From Erigeron canadensis (Eukaryota; Streptophyta; Magnoliopsida; Asterales; Asteraceae): DNA of 64,000 nt. The notes below the pieces were generated by a model that saw nothing but the letters and a program-made list of their open reading frames with translations, searched no databases and was not told the origin of the DNA. Where the stretch lies: NCBI RefSeq assembly GCF_010389155.1, contig NC_057768.1, positions 9,298,501 to 9,362,500 of the forward strand, given 5' to 3'. Positions 12,371 to 24,539 of the stretch are shown piece by piece; the stretch's first letter is position 1; each line of letters begins with the position of its first letter. The position numbers and the translations under genes were made by a program.

Positions 12371-13834
12371 TGATATGTCGTATGTTATACCCATTTCCCA
12401 TAGCTTAAGTAGTCGATTATCGATGTTTAAGATTCGTTTTTCGTATACATTTGGTACGTATATGGTATTTGTTAGTGTTTTAGGTTGATAACAGGTACCT
12501 AAGCGATAATCTGAAGAAAACGAAGTTTTTGGAGTAAAACAAGTGCTTACAGACGTTTTACGAGCCAAGAGAGTGTAGATTAGAAGAAATTCAAAGAAGT
12601 CAATGCTGGTCAACGCAAACTGCGACGCTGTTTGGTTATGCGTCGCAGTAATTCTTGTCGAGGTTAAAACTGCTTCGCAGTTACACGAAACTGCGACGCA
12701 GTTAGACCATATACGATAGAGCACCAGTCAACGAAAGTCAAGTCAACAGAAAAGTCAAAGGCAGGACTGCGACGCAGTTTAGCACTGAATCTGCAGATTT
12801 TGGGCAGCATATAAATTTTGCAAAAACATTCTTGAAACCCTATCTTCACTTTCCAGACGATTTTTAAGTGCTTTTTAAGGGGTTTTTCTTGTATTTAACC
12901 ATTAGGAAGGATCTTAAGCTCGATTGGAACCATTTCATTAATTGTTTTCAATTCCTTGTATCCGGTAAAGATGAATTCTTCTATTTTGATTTATTCTTTC
13001 ATATTTAATATGATTGGCTAATCACCTTTTCATCCATCTTGATGGAGTAAGACAATATGTAAGGATTGCACAATATTTTATAATTCAAGTGATTTGATTT
13101 AACGTTGTGTCGTGATCTTAATCTATTTATTCTTTGTCATTTAATTATTGTTTGCGGATAATTTGTATTCAAGCTTAGTGGCAACTAGGGTTGGGTAGAA
13201 GTTATTTTGATTGCTTGGTTAGGAGCAATTGGTTCTATGACGGGTGCGGTAGAAAGTAATTAATAATTAATAAGAATTAACGGATTAATGGTAGGGTACA
13301 ATCAATAGACACAATTGTTATCTGAAATGACCAAAACCAATGTTGAACTAGAAAAGTTATAAAAAGGCGTCTCGGGGTACCGGTCTTAATAATGGAACTA
13401 GTTTATACAAGAGAGTCAAATAAGTTGTTAACTTGACGGGTACGGGGTTGAAGATGAATTTGAGTCTCGGTCATTTAATCAACTAATTGAATTTGAACTT
13501 CATCAAATGTGCAATCTTAACATGTTGTCAAGCGAAATCAAGATGGGTGACCTTTAAATCCTTGTTTTAAACAACAAACTTTTCTTTCGATTAATCCTAA
13601 GGGATTACTAACTAATTTTACTAAATACTTGCAAAGTGGCAATTCGGCCACAAAACCCCCATTTTACTTGAATCACTTAATAGTTACAATTGCTTATAAA
13701 AGTCCTTGTGAACGATCTCGGCTTACCAGTTTTTACTATACTACATGCGATCAGGTACACTGCCTATGAGTGTGTAGTAGTCAGTCTTTTGGTAATTCGT
13801 GTTTATAAATTTTATTACTAGATTTCACACATCA
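12371..13834 (+). repeat. 5' LTR of the Athila-type element
   Basis: A 1.46 kb LTR, closely matching 27190-28634. It contains several copies of the palindrome ACTGCGACGCAGT or its variants between about 12608 and 12780. A TATA-like ATATAAAT lies at about 12809 (the 3' LTR has ATAAATAG). Confidence 0.94.
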
Positions 13835-13840
13835 AGTTTT

Positions 13841-13858
13841 TCGCGCCGCTGCCGGGGA
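13841..13858 (+). other. primer-binding site (tRNA-Asp type)
   Basis: TCGCGCCGCTGCCGGGGA differs at about two or three positions from the usual plant tRNA-Asp complement. It lies six bases inside the 5' LTR, where Athila and Tat elements carry their PBS. Confidence 0.85.
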
Positions 13859-14028
13859 CTTAATTTAAGTAGTTGTTCGTTTTGTGATTCGATCCTTCCT
13901 TGCATTCATTTGTGAGGAAGTTATTTGTTTTAATAGATAGATTTTATATTTATTTTAGTTTTATTGTGTTAGTTTCTGTTGCGGTTAACGATATTTCTTG
14001 TGGTGTGTGTGCAGGTTCTTTTTAGTTG

Positions 14029-15178
14029 ATGAACACAAGAGCCTCTGGTAGACCTTTGCTTAGTCCTCAATCTAATCCAGGGAAAGCCAGAAGACGCTTA
14101 ATTAGATCAAACAACACGGATCCCTCAAACACCGACAACATAGATTCAGGTACCAAAAACCGTGATCCCCCGGACGTAGACTTGGATCAACATTACTCAA
14201 AGAAAGGTTCAACGTCCGAGGTGCACTAGTGACAGCTCAGAGGAAGAAGATAATTAGGATAAAACTCATCAACCAGATTCAACAGAAATTCCTAGAGCAA
14301 ATCTTCAAGTAACTCAACCAGTTAGAGCAAGGAGAATGGGTGATCAAGAACCGGTAAACCCCAATAACCATCTTTACGGTGACCATAGGAGAAATGTACC
14401 CACTAATAGGGGTACTCCTATTCGCCTTCCAACCACCGGAGTTAACTTTTCTCTTAAAGGAAGTCATTTGAAAAGTGTGGAGGAAGAGAAGTTTGATGGG
14501 GTAACTAACAATGATCCGTATGGCCATTTAGAGAGGTTCGAGAAGATTTGTAGGTTTTACCACTATGGCGCAAACCAAGATGATAATGTGAAGCTTGAGC
14601 TTTTACCACTCACTTTATGTGGAGGAGCTAAGGCGTGGTTCAAAGAACAACCAGATGATTTGTATACCACTTGGAATGAGCTTCGTGTTGGGTTTATTGG
14701 TGAGTTCTATTCTCTAAGGACTCAAAGACAGTTGGAAAACAAGATCCGGTCATTCACTCAAGATCCAGGGGAAGATGTAGTAGATGCTTGGAAACGATAT
14801 AAGGAGATGATCGGGAATTGTCCAGGAAATAATTTGAACACAGAAGCAGTGGTTGAAATCTTCTATGATGGTGTTCTCAAGAGAACTCGAAGGGAATTAG
14901 CCGGGGCATTTGGAGGTAGTTTGAACAATGTGACCCCGGCTGAAGGTTACAAAATCTTAGATGATATGGCTAAGGAGTTTTCGGATCGTGAAGAGCTTGT
15001 AAGTAAGAGAACTGGTAGTAAGACTGTGGCAAAGCTAGAGAGTAGTAAAGAATCAAGCTTGGTTGCTGAAGTCAAACCCTCACAAAGCAGATGAACGAGA
15101 GGTTTGACAACCAAGATGTGAGATTCAAAAGCATTGAAAGGGATGTTAAGGTGATTGCTGATGGGTGTGACTACTGTG
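14029..15178 (+). pseudogene. Athila gag, truncated and frameshifted
   Basis: The first frame (ATG at 14029) begins M-N-T-R-A-S-G-R-P-L, a familiar Athila gag start, and stops at 14229. A second frame, 14336-15094, carries the retrotransposon gag domain with the patterns F-D-G-V, D-P-Y-G-H-L-E-R-F, G-G-A-K-A-W-F, T-W-N-E-L and A-W-K-R-Y-K-E-M-I. After a TGA at 15092-15094 the sequence goes on with gag-like codons to G-C-D-Y-C, the first half of a zinc knuckle. There the minus-strand LTR begins at 15179. Gag is thus cut exactly inside its knuckle, and the protease, RT and integrase expected next are missing. Confidence 0.87.
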
Positions 15179-15467
15179 TGTTAATTGTAGAAATATTCGT
15201 GTTTTGATGCGGAAGTTTATGTGATCAACAATGGTGGTTATGGTGTGTTAGTGTGTGTTCTTTAGAGAAAGGTGTGTGTGAGAAAATGATATGATTTCAT
15301 ATATTACTGGAATGATTTGTTAGCTTACAAAAGGTTATTAGGAATAAAGGATTGAGGGGTTTATATATCCTAAGGAAACTTACAAAAGCTCCCCCTCAAC
15401 CCTACAATTATTACATAAAAGTTCATAAAGTTAAATACAACTAAGCACTATTTTTGTATCTCTAACA
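15179..15467 (-). repeat. LTR at the 3' end of the minus-strand element
   Basis: On the minus strand it runs from TGTTAGAGATAC to CAATTAACA (289 bp), with a GGATATATAAACC TATA-like box. It follows the polypurine tract CTAAGGGGGAGAA at 15480-15468, which marks it as a 3' LTR. Confidence 0.8.
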
Positions 15468-15506
15468 TTCTCCCCCTTAGTGCTTGGTTGTGAGCTTGGT
15501 AGTCCA

Positions 15507-18500
15507 TCATTTCTTCCTTTGATATCTTCTCCTCATGCTTGCTCTCCTTTGCTTGTTCTTTCTTTTCTTGTAACTTTGAGCAGCAGTTGATGTTGATGGT
15601 TTGTCAATCTTAGCACTCCAGAAGGCTCTTTTCTTGTAACTATTCCAAGTGTCTTTCCAAAACTTCTTGGGAATGAAATGCCAGTTATCTCCTTCAGGGC
15701 GTTCATCTGGCAATCAGATATTGTCTTGGAAATTCACTGAAGAAATGTTGTGAGGACCATGCTTGTGACTAGGATTCCAAAGAACCCATGAGCCTGTCTC
15801 AGTATGTCTCACTCCTTCTTGCGCTTTGGGAGTCCTTTCAACAATAAGATCTCTTACTCTTTGACGTATCTCAAGAACAACTTTGATACGTCTAATATGA
15901 TTTCTCCTCTGAGACTTGATGTTGTCATCTTCTTCATCACCAGCATCTTCATCTATTGCACCCAGAATGGACAAGCAGTAGTTCAAAGTACCATCAGAGT
16001 ACTTTGGAAAATCTGAAGCACAAATGAAGATCTTTTTCTTTAAACGATTAATGAAGATGAACCCATCCAAGTCTTCAATCACATCTCCAATTTGAAATGA
16101 ATCTAGCTCATAACCTCCAGCTCTTTGATTTGGTTTTGTAAGGTTAATCCTGCTAGTTCTTCTCTCTAAGCCGATCTGAAAGTCATTGAATTCATAAAAT
16201 CTGATTATAGCTTGAATGTGGCTTTTCAATGCTTTATAGGCTTGAAGTTGATCTGGAGTCTTAATAATCAGATAAGCATATTGATTGTAGAGGAACAGAA
16301 CGTCTGAGATCTTCAAGTGTTGAAATGATTCTTCTTGAACCATATATATACAACCATCTGCTCTACGAACTTTGAATCTAACAAGTCTCATGTTGTGAGA
16401 CATCAAAGGAACAAACAACTCTAGCACTTGTGTGATTGGTCTTTCAAACTGTCTATACCACCATTCTTCTCTCACCGAACTAACAACATTCATCAACTCC
16501 ATGTACTTATCTCTTTGATCTTTATGTCTGAAAAGAAAGAATGCTCTCAACCGATTCAATGTCATGTTCAATCTTTCAACATGTGTGCAGTAAATCTGGA
16601 AAGCTCTTTCTTCAAGATATCTAGCTTTGCACACAATCTCATCGGGTTTTGTGCTTAGATCCAGAATTTGCTCATAATTCTCAACAAAATACCCTTCATT
16701 GATCTGCCATATTCTGCTTCTTGAGATTCTTGGATGTCTGACTTCTTGTGCAAGCTCACTCGGAGTCTCAAGATTCTCTGGGTTTCTCAAATGATATATA
16801 ATCTCTTCAAATATATCTTTCCCATATGTTTCTTGCTGAGATTGTTCACTTGTTGGAGCATTATCAGGATCATCACTTGAATCGGATGAATCAGACTCAT
16901 CATCTTCAGGTTGAAATAGATCAGGATCACTTGACTTGTTAGAAGTTGTGGAGTAATAATGTGAAATATTTTTGACAAGTGGGGGTAGATCATCCAAATC
17001 CAATTCATAAACATGAGTTGTAGAAGCTTGAGCTTGTGTTTGATCTTGATTGGTTTGTTCTTGATCTTGAATCATATCTTGTACATTTTGTTCTTGACCA
17101 ACTTGTTCTTGAGTTTCATGACCCTCTCCGATATCTCTTATATTCTCCCCCTCGGGTTGATCATCAAGATCTTGATCATCCCAACTCCTGGAGATATCGG
17201 TCAGTCTACATTGTTGATAAAGTTCACAAACTCTTTTCTGAAGAGCTTGTTGAGCCTGTTTAGCTTGTTGAGTTTCCTGATTTGACATGTAAGCAAGAAG
17301 TGAGTGAAAGATTGATCGTTTGTGAGAGGTGAGATGTGGTTCTTCGGATCTCAACCGATGCATGAGTGATACAATGAGAGTATCGGTTGATAAACCACTG
17401 GTGGCAATTCGGTTTGGAGAACAATCACTTAAGTATTCAGAATCAGATGATTTGGAAGAAGAAGAACTAGAAGAATGATGCGGTGAACTAGGATCAGGAA
17501 ACGATTGAGTAATTGGTGTTGGTGTTGTTGTTTGTGGAATTGTTGAAATTATCGGTGTTGATTGAATTGGTGTTGATGGAATTGTTGTTGTTGTTTGCAT
17601 TGTTGTTGTTGGTGGTGTTATACGGGAAGGCAATGAAGATGCTACTGGAGTACCAATGCGTAAAGCACTTCCAGTACGCAATCTCGGCAATGGTGAAGTT
17701 GTTTCGGTGGCTAGTAGTTTTCCGGTGATAACATTTCTTGCCACAAGGAGTTCACTTCTCTGACCTTCTACAACTCCTTCAACAAACTGAGATACCAATC
17801 TTTGAGCTTAAATCGGTAAAGGAATAACAGAATCTGGCACTTCAGTAGCCTCAAGTGAGTCTACCGAGTGACCCGAAGACATCATTACTGTCTCAGGATT
17901 TCCTGTTGATTCAAGATTATGAACAACAGTTGATGATACGGCTTCATAACCTGAATCTTGTGGGAAATGAAGGTGAATAACTCCGGAGTCACTTAGACTT
18001 GCCGTTATGCCTAAGGCACGAAGAGCTGACACAACAGATTGAGCTCGAAGGAACTCAGACTGTCGCACAACCGATCTAGCCACTAAGGCGCCTTCGTTCA
18101 AAGCTGGCATGTCGTTAGCAATGGAAGGACTTCCAAACAATCCTCGAGAGGGCACAATAGCCAATCTCTCTATGTTTATTCCGGCAACATCACCTAGATG
18201 TGCAAATGGTATTACAATCGGTGCCATTGGTGTCCTAAGTGGGGTTCTAGACAAATGTCCAAAAATGAAGTTCAAGAGAGGAGCAGATGTCTCTTGTGTT
18301 TCAACATTCACAGACTCAGAAGGAGAATGGAATGGAGTATGTGGATTTTGCTCGTGCATGAATGAGACGTCAGTCTGTAGAGAGACTTTCGAATGGCTTA
18401 TGGAGGTTTGACCTTGCAAGAGTTGGGAGCTCTCGACTTCTATCCTAGGGCGAACCCGGCGTTTATAGATGTTTATATCTACGCGGAGGCCAACGTTTTC

Positions 18501-20236
18501 TTTTTGCCTTTCTCCTAGCCCGGACCTCTCCTCTTCTCTGGTATTTTCAACCCCTCTTTCATTTCCACCTTGTTCCTCCGGGATGTCCATGACATCATCT
18601 ACAAACTTATTTGCATTCTCAGAATCAGACTCAGCATCACTGGAATAATGTGCATCTTCTTGTGTTGTTGATTGAAATCGATCATATCCAAAGCGAGATC
18701 TTTTGAATTTTTTGCGAATATTGACAGGGATCGATTTCTTTCGGCCATGAAAATATGTAAGTGGAGGAGATCGAGGAAATGATGATGATGAACGAATTTG
18801 TGAAGCAACGATTTGAGGTTGGTTTTGTTCCATTGTTGGTGGTATTGGTGAGATGATTTCGGGAAGTGGTGATGATTGATGAATAGGTGTTTGAGGTGTT
18901 TGTGGGATGATGATGAAGTTGATGATCTTTGAGGTGACGGTGTTTTGGGTGAAGATGATCTCAAAGTAGTTGTTTTTGGTGGTGGAGATCTAATTGGATT
19001 TGGAGACCCAGCAACAGAAACTGTCTCCTCAGAAGATGCAGGTGAAGAAGGTTCAGCTGGAGTTTTTCTCTTCAATTTCTTTGACGAACTCCCCTTCTTC
19101 TTTTTCTGAAAAACTTGCTTACTTAATTTCAACTCAAACTTTTGACCTTTCACAATCGTTCTTCTCTTAGGCTCACTGGAACTGGATACACCCTCACGCT
19201 CTTTTCTTTTTCTCTTTGACCCCTCACTTGGTGTCCTATGCACAACTTGGGCAGGAACCGGGAGGCTTTCCGGTCCCAGAGTTGTTCTAATCCAGTCCAG
19301 GTAAGCTTGATAATCCACATTATTCTCAGAAACCAAATCCAGCAAATGAGATGGGATCAAGTATGTATAACTTGCAATTCCAGAGTCTCTTACATACTTA
19401 TACTGATGGAGTATCACTTTTGTATCATCATGAAGTCTCGGAAGACTTTTCTCATGTTTGATTGCTGCATATACAATTACTGTCAGAAATCTGATGAATG
19501 GAATATACTTCTTGGGAGCCGAGATCTTGCCATTAACCAATACTATCAACTGGTCCCACAGAAGTTGAGCGATATCATAGTGTCTATTAAAGACAACACC
19601 TTAGAATATATGCAGCATGGGTTGAGTCAGATTGTCCATCCCTCTGGTGTATGGAGTTAATGAATTTCTGAGGATGGAATATACATTATACCATATCTTG
19701 GGTAGATTCTTCAGCTTGAAGTCTCTAGTCTTTGTCAATTGACCTTCATACCCAAAAGAGATCAAAGCAGCAAACATGATATCATTTGACTCAAACTCAT
19801 CAAAATTAGCATGTCCATTAGAATCAGCTTCAGGAAGCATCAAAATTCTTCTGAAGTCATCAAGGTTGAACTCAAAGTCATACACTCTATCTTCAGAGCT
19901 CAGTTGGTAGTCAAAGAAACCTTGACGACGAAGTTCGGGAGATTTATGTTTTGGTTTTGATCTTGAAGTAGAAGGATCTTGAGGCTGAACAAAACTGATG
20001 GTTCTCCACATCTCAAACAAATAAACTTCAGGTAAGTCTCTTTCGACTGTAAGAACATATGAGAGTGGATGGTTGTGAAGTATTCTCGGGACAATTGGGA
20101 ATCCCGGAGCAATAAATGGATCTGATAAAGCCTGATTGTTTCTCATGTTATTTGAGTTGCCAGTAATAAGAATTTCTTCTATGGATTCATTCAGGGCAAT
20201 CTCTTCATCATGTTGGATTTTTTCTTGATGATCCAT
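15507..20236 (-). pseudogene. giant post-pol (env-like) ORF of the minus-strand element
   Basis: The ATG at 20236 opens a frame that continues, with one nonsense TAA at 19603-19601, to about 18870. One frameshift in a serine-rich tract leads into a second frame, which runs from before 18833 to 15507 with nonsense codons at 17810-17808 and 15716-15714. Undamaged, it would encode about 1,570 residues. The N-terminal third holds H-P-L-S-Y-V-L-T, an E-V-Y-L-F-E-M-W-R-T segment, then Y-D-I-A-Q-L-L-W-D and I-P-F-I-R-F-L. This pattern is shared with the + strand Sirevirus post-pol ORF and with retroelement proteins known from several dicot genomes. The middle is acidic and rich in S and Q, and the C-terminus is basic. 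Function is unknown. Only four lesions in 4.7 kb suggest recent activity of its family. Confidence 0.7.
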
Positions 20237-20690
20237 TATTTTTTATTTTCTGATTTTAAAACAGTTTAACGCACACATAAAACAATGTTTGAATAGCAAA
20301 TAATAAGTTTCATACAGATTATTTATATAGAATACAAAGAGGTTCACAAAGGCGATCAAGTCAGTCTATTTCATACAAATAACTTGATATGAGAAAATAA
20401 ACACAGAATAGTTAGATACATATTTCCATATATAAATATAGCAAGGAAGTACACAAAGGCGTTCAGTTCCTTATATTTTTATATATAGAAATATATATAT
20501 AACTTTGAAAAAATAAGATATAATCATATAAGTACAAGATATTTGAGAATAGCAAGAAAGTACACAAAGGCGTTCAATTTCTCGTATTTCAAATATATTG
20601 CAATTCTATGACTATATAAAGCACTTTGTCACACCACACAAAAATTAGGGTTTTTGAAAAAAAATTCTAAGTATGGAAAAATCTTCTAAG
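20237..20690 (-). repeat. AT-rich leader of post-pol ORF with three direct repeats
   Basis: A non-coding, AT-rich segment just upstream of the post-pol ATG. A block with TTCACAAAGGCG or ACACAAAGGCGTTCA recurs three times (about 20342, 20453 and 20560 on the + strand), each beside a short imperfect copy of its 5' neighbour. No ORF is seen. It could be a promoter or UTR for a subgenomic transcript, but that is inference. Confidence 0.5.
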
Positions 20691-20699
20691 TATGGGAAC

Positions 20700-21520
20700 C
20701 AGGACGATCTTGATGAGGTCGTCCTGAGTTTCAACTCAGGTTATGACAACAAGACGATTATGGAAAGATCGTCTGAACCTTTGAGAAAAAGTTTTAAGTA
20801 TTGGACACAGATAGGTGGGACGATCTTGATGAATATCGTCTTAACATTTGAAAAGAATGTTAAGTCTTGAAAGATCAGTTGGACGATCTAGTTAAGATCG
20901 TCTCAAAGTTTATGTTGAAAAAATTTAAGTATGGAAAAATAAATAGGACGATCTTTGAGAAGATCTTCTTAAGGTTTGTTGAGTTGAAAAACGAATAAGT
21001 ATGGAAAGGAAAAATGAGACGATCTTGGTGAAGATCGTCTTAAAAACCTTATTGAAACTCCTTTTGAAGTGAAGGAATATTGAGACGATCTTGGCAAGAT
21101 CGTCTTGGAAATTAAGCGACAAAACACTTCACTTCAATTTTGAAAAATTCTAACACTTAAAAATATAAGTTGAAATTATGTCAATTTCTGGGAAAAATTG
21201 AGCATAATTTCCCTTTATATTTGAAAGTATTAGTTTTGAGCAAAACCGATTTCTTTCGAAATCAGTTACCCATTCAAGTGATTTCATCAAATTCTTACAA
21301 ACCACACAGCGTACAGACCCTAAGACGATCCTAACAAGATCGTCTTGGTCTTGGTCTCAGGGGTTATAAAAGGAAAAAAAAACATATAAGAGAAAATAAG
21401 ACGGTCTTGGCAAGATCGTCTCATTTCCAAGTCGTTTTGGAACCAAGACGATCTTGGTCAAGATCGTCTCAGAACCAACCCAGACTTGAAATCAGGAGGA
21501 TTTTGCCTAGATCGTTTTAA
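20700..21520. repeat. array of short palindromes, GACGATCTT...AAGATCGTC
   Basis: About ten imperfect palindromes of 20-24 bases, each a GACGATCTT half and an AAGATCGTC half around a two- to four-base centre. They lie near 20703, 20750, 20819, 20881, 20946, 21018, 21083, 21321, 21399 and 21445, with a weaker one near 21500. Spacing is mostly 45-75 bases, with one gap of about 240. The sequences between them are unrelated or only weakly repetitive, often containing TTAAGTATGGA. Each unit could form a short hairpin on either strand. No coding is seen. Confidence 0.85.
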
Positions 21521-22641
21521 ATCCAAGCAGTTATCACTCAACAAATGTATCACTAAATGATTCAAAATCAACATCAAAGCTCATTATAAACACTTATTAC
21601 TTACACAAATCACAAAGATCATCAAAAGTGAGGCAGACCAAATCGAAGACCATTCTAGGTCATCTTCTCCACTGAAACAGGGGTATATATTTTTGAATTT
21701 CCAAAAGCTCAATTTTAGGCATTTAATCATGTAAAACTAATACACACATAGCCTAAACATGCTTCTAAATTATTCCACATACACAGAAACATTAACAGAT
21801 GCAAGAATTTCGAATTAAAATGAAAATATGAGATCTACATTCGAGTTCAAAATCTTACTTGAAGATGGAATTTTCTGAAGATGATGTTATGGAATGAAAT
21901 GATCAGCACGAAAAATACAATACAACCCTTAAATTGTTTCAATGATCAGCCCGAAATGTTTTTTGAAGTGATTTTGCGAGAGAGATCAATCAAATGATTG
22001 TTTTTATGGGAAAGTGGAAATGGGATAAAATGGATTTTCCCTCCTCCTTATGGAAGAAGGCATCGGTCGGGTTTGACCCGGTTTAAAACGGTTTGGATTA
22101 AACAGATTGTTACTGGGCTTCAGAACTGGGCTTTTTGAAATTTTTTCAAAAATTGGGCTTAACATAACAAAACACATAATAAAACAAGTACTAAACAACT
22201 AAACAAAAATATCAAAACAAATAATGAAGTAACATAATCGAAGACAAATTTTGATTTTTTTTTGATTTTATCATTTTTATGTATTTTTCATTTTTCAATT
22301 TTTATTTGTTTTTCTAAAGAATTAACAATAAGTTTCTCTTTAAATAGTGCAAATACACCAACTCCCCCTAGTTACATGAATTATCCTTTTTCTCCCCCTC
22401 AAACATTGCATGATGTTTAAGCACATTGCACATAAACATAGCATGAATGTTTGACTGATAATGAATAGAAGAAAAAGATATGAAGGATTTATACAAAACA
22501 TGCATAGGCAAGTAAGTGCATTGGTAATGAGCACTTATTCGAGATTGTTTCTTTGAAAAGAAACTCATTCCAGGATCATGTGTTGAATAGCATCCAGGAT
22601 GGGAATGCTAAACACAGACCTTTATTACCTGCAAAACATAA
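21521..22641 (-). other. non-coding middle of the minus-strand element
   Basis: I see no domain-bearing ORF. On the minus strand there are two purine-rich tracts, GAGGGGGAGAAAAAGG and CTAGGGGGAG, at about 22400-22368. These resemble the purine tracts that follow pol in Sireviruses. Their presence directly after the gag-like ORF suggests that pol was removed from between the two segments. Confidence 0.45.
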
Positions 22642-24208
22642 TTAAGTCTTTTTAGGTATCCACTTTTGAATGGGTCCTTTTAGGTTAGAGGAAACATTCA
22701 AGGTATACAAATGGGGTTTTCGAACAAGAGGTTTATTCTTAAAATTCATCACAATCCCCTTAAAATCAACAATCAATGGTTTAGAAATCACAGTAGAAGA
22801 TTTGGTATTTATTACAGACCATGGTTTAGCTAAATTACTCGAATTTGAATCAAATTTCCTATTAGGAACTTTATTCTTGTAATCATTAGCTATCTAACGT
22901 CTGCTAACTGGTGATTTAACAGCCACTTGTGTTTTAGCATAGCTAGTAGATTTCAACAATGAAGATTTAGAAATCCACTTATGGTTACTAGCCAAACTCT
23001 TTTCTCTTGTAACAAATAAATTTTTAGAATTAGTTCGAGGAGTTAAAAACACATTTTGATTGTTGGTTTTCTTGGAAGATTTGATGTTCTGTTTCTTTGG
23101 GTTACCAACAGTGAACCAACCATACTGATCTCTATACCTGGTTTTACCATTAGATGTATCTGTGATTAGAAAATCTTTGTTAGACTTTGACATCTTAGGT
23201 AAAGATCTAGATTGTGAGTCATCTTTAGGAGCAGTGGTTCTAGATACAGATAAAGTATCAACCTTGGTATTTGGAATGGGCTTCTTACCTTTGACAGCTG
23301 GTGCATGCTGACCTTTGGGTGAATAAAATGAAGTTGGAGCAATTTTTGATTGATATTCCTTCTTTGGTGCCATCTTAGGCGTTTTGGGTGACATTTTTCC
23401 AAGTTCTTTTTCAACTTCTGGTGCAAAAACATGATCAGTATCCAAAAACTTATCAAGTTCTTTAACAGTAAAATCTGGAACTTTTATTTGAACTTCTGGT
23501 TTGAAAACAGTTTTGTTTGTTAACTTTTCAATTAATGTTTTTGCTTTAGCCTTAAGATCTTTAGGAGTCTCAATCTTTTGCTCTAAGTTCACTTTATTTT
23601 TGTCAATAGGGATAGTCACAGGGGTATCAAAGGAAAGTATCTTCTTGACAGAAGCAAGATGTTTAGCTTTCAAAGCTTGAACTTTCTCTTCAATTTGGAA
23701 GAATGATGATAGCATTGAAGTAGACATATCATGAATCTCTTGAGGAGAGATTTTCTCACCCTGCACAACTTTGTTAGAAATCTCACTCTTTGGACTAAGT
23801 GGAGCAATCAGTAGAATTAAACACATGCAACATTTTGGTAGGGGTGGTCTCACTTACCTCTGGAGTAAGGTTTCCAATTTCATCTCGAAGTTCTTTTATC
23901 TCACTTCTAAGCCTCACATTCCCAGCTTGAAAGTAGGTAATTTGTTCTTTCAGTTTGACATTCTCAGCTTGTAATGTGACTACTTCCTCTTGAAACTTTA
24001 CATTTTCAGTTGCAATCGAATGAATCATTAACTTCATTACTTGACAAGGAGTTATTTCAGATTGCGAAAAAGTAGTCGTACAACATGAGCACAGTCCACC
24101 TTTATGAAGTTTTATTTCAGATGAAGTAGGTGTCTTGGGTGAGGAAGTTAACCAAAAATTGAAGACGTAATCATTTTTGACCGAATTTGAGATACTTGAA
24201 CTTGTCAT
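22642..24208 (-). pseudogene. gag-like ORF of the pol-less element
   Basis: The first true ATG is at 24208 (M-T-S-S-S-I-S). The frame 24208-23795 encodes an N-terminal S/T-rich part and a coiled coil with the repeated pattern A-E-N-V-K-L-K-E. A frame change near 23800-23850 leads to 23853-22894, a lysine- and proline-rich basic protein with Y-R-D-Q-Y-G-W-F near its C-terminus. After another frame change around 22890 the coding continues to P-I-Q-K-W-I-P-K-K-T and a TAA at 22644-22642. The W-I-P-K ending resembles the stretch that precedes the protease in Sirevirus gag-pol. No CCHC knuckle or UBN2 domain is visible. I call it gag-like only by position and style. It may be a divergent C-terminal gag. 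Confidence 0.5.
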
Positions 24209-24539
24209 TTTGTTGAGCAAAGGTGGAAAGAAATGAAATGATATTGTGTTTTAAATTGAAATGAAAAATTAAGAATTGAAAATTTTTGAATTTCAGGTTT
24301 CCCTCCAAATTTCGCTACCGAAATATGTTCTTATGAAACTTTGAATTTCATGTAAACTTTGGATATCATGATCATAGGAAAAATTTGATAATTTCTAAAA
24401 AATTTTCGCCAAAACCACGTCGAAAATGCACAAAAACGGACCGAAAATTTTTCGAACGCTAACAAACTTCAAATCTCCATGAATCAAGCCGTTTTAAGAT
24501 CATGGGCAATTTTTTTTTTCTTTTTTTTTTTTTTGAATT

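Noticed and set aside
20700..21520. CRISPR-like array, suggested by regularly spaced palindromes
   Set aside because: Plant nuclear retrotransposon context, imperfect and variable units, irregular spacing, no cas genes. These are element-internal palindromes.
22340..22568. Overlapping minus-strand open frames with cysteine- and leucine-rich products
   Set aside because: They lie in the non-coding spacer of the minus-strand element, with purine tracts through them and no domain.
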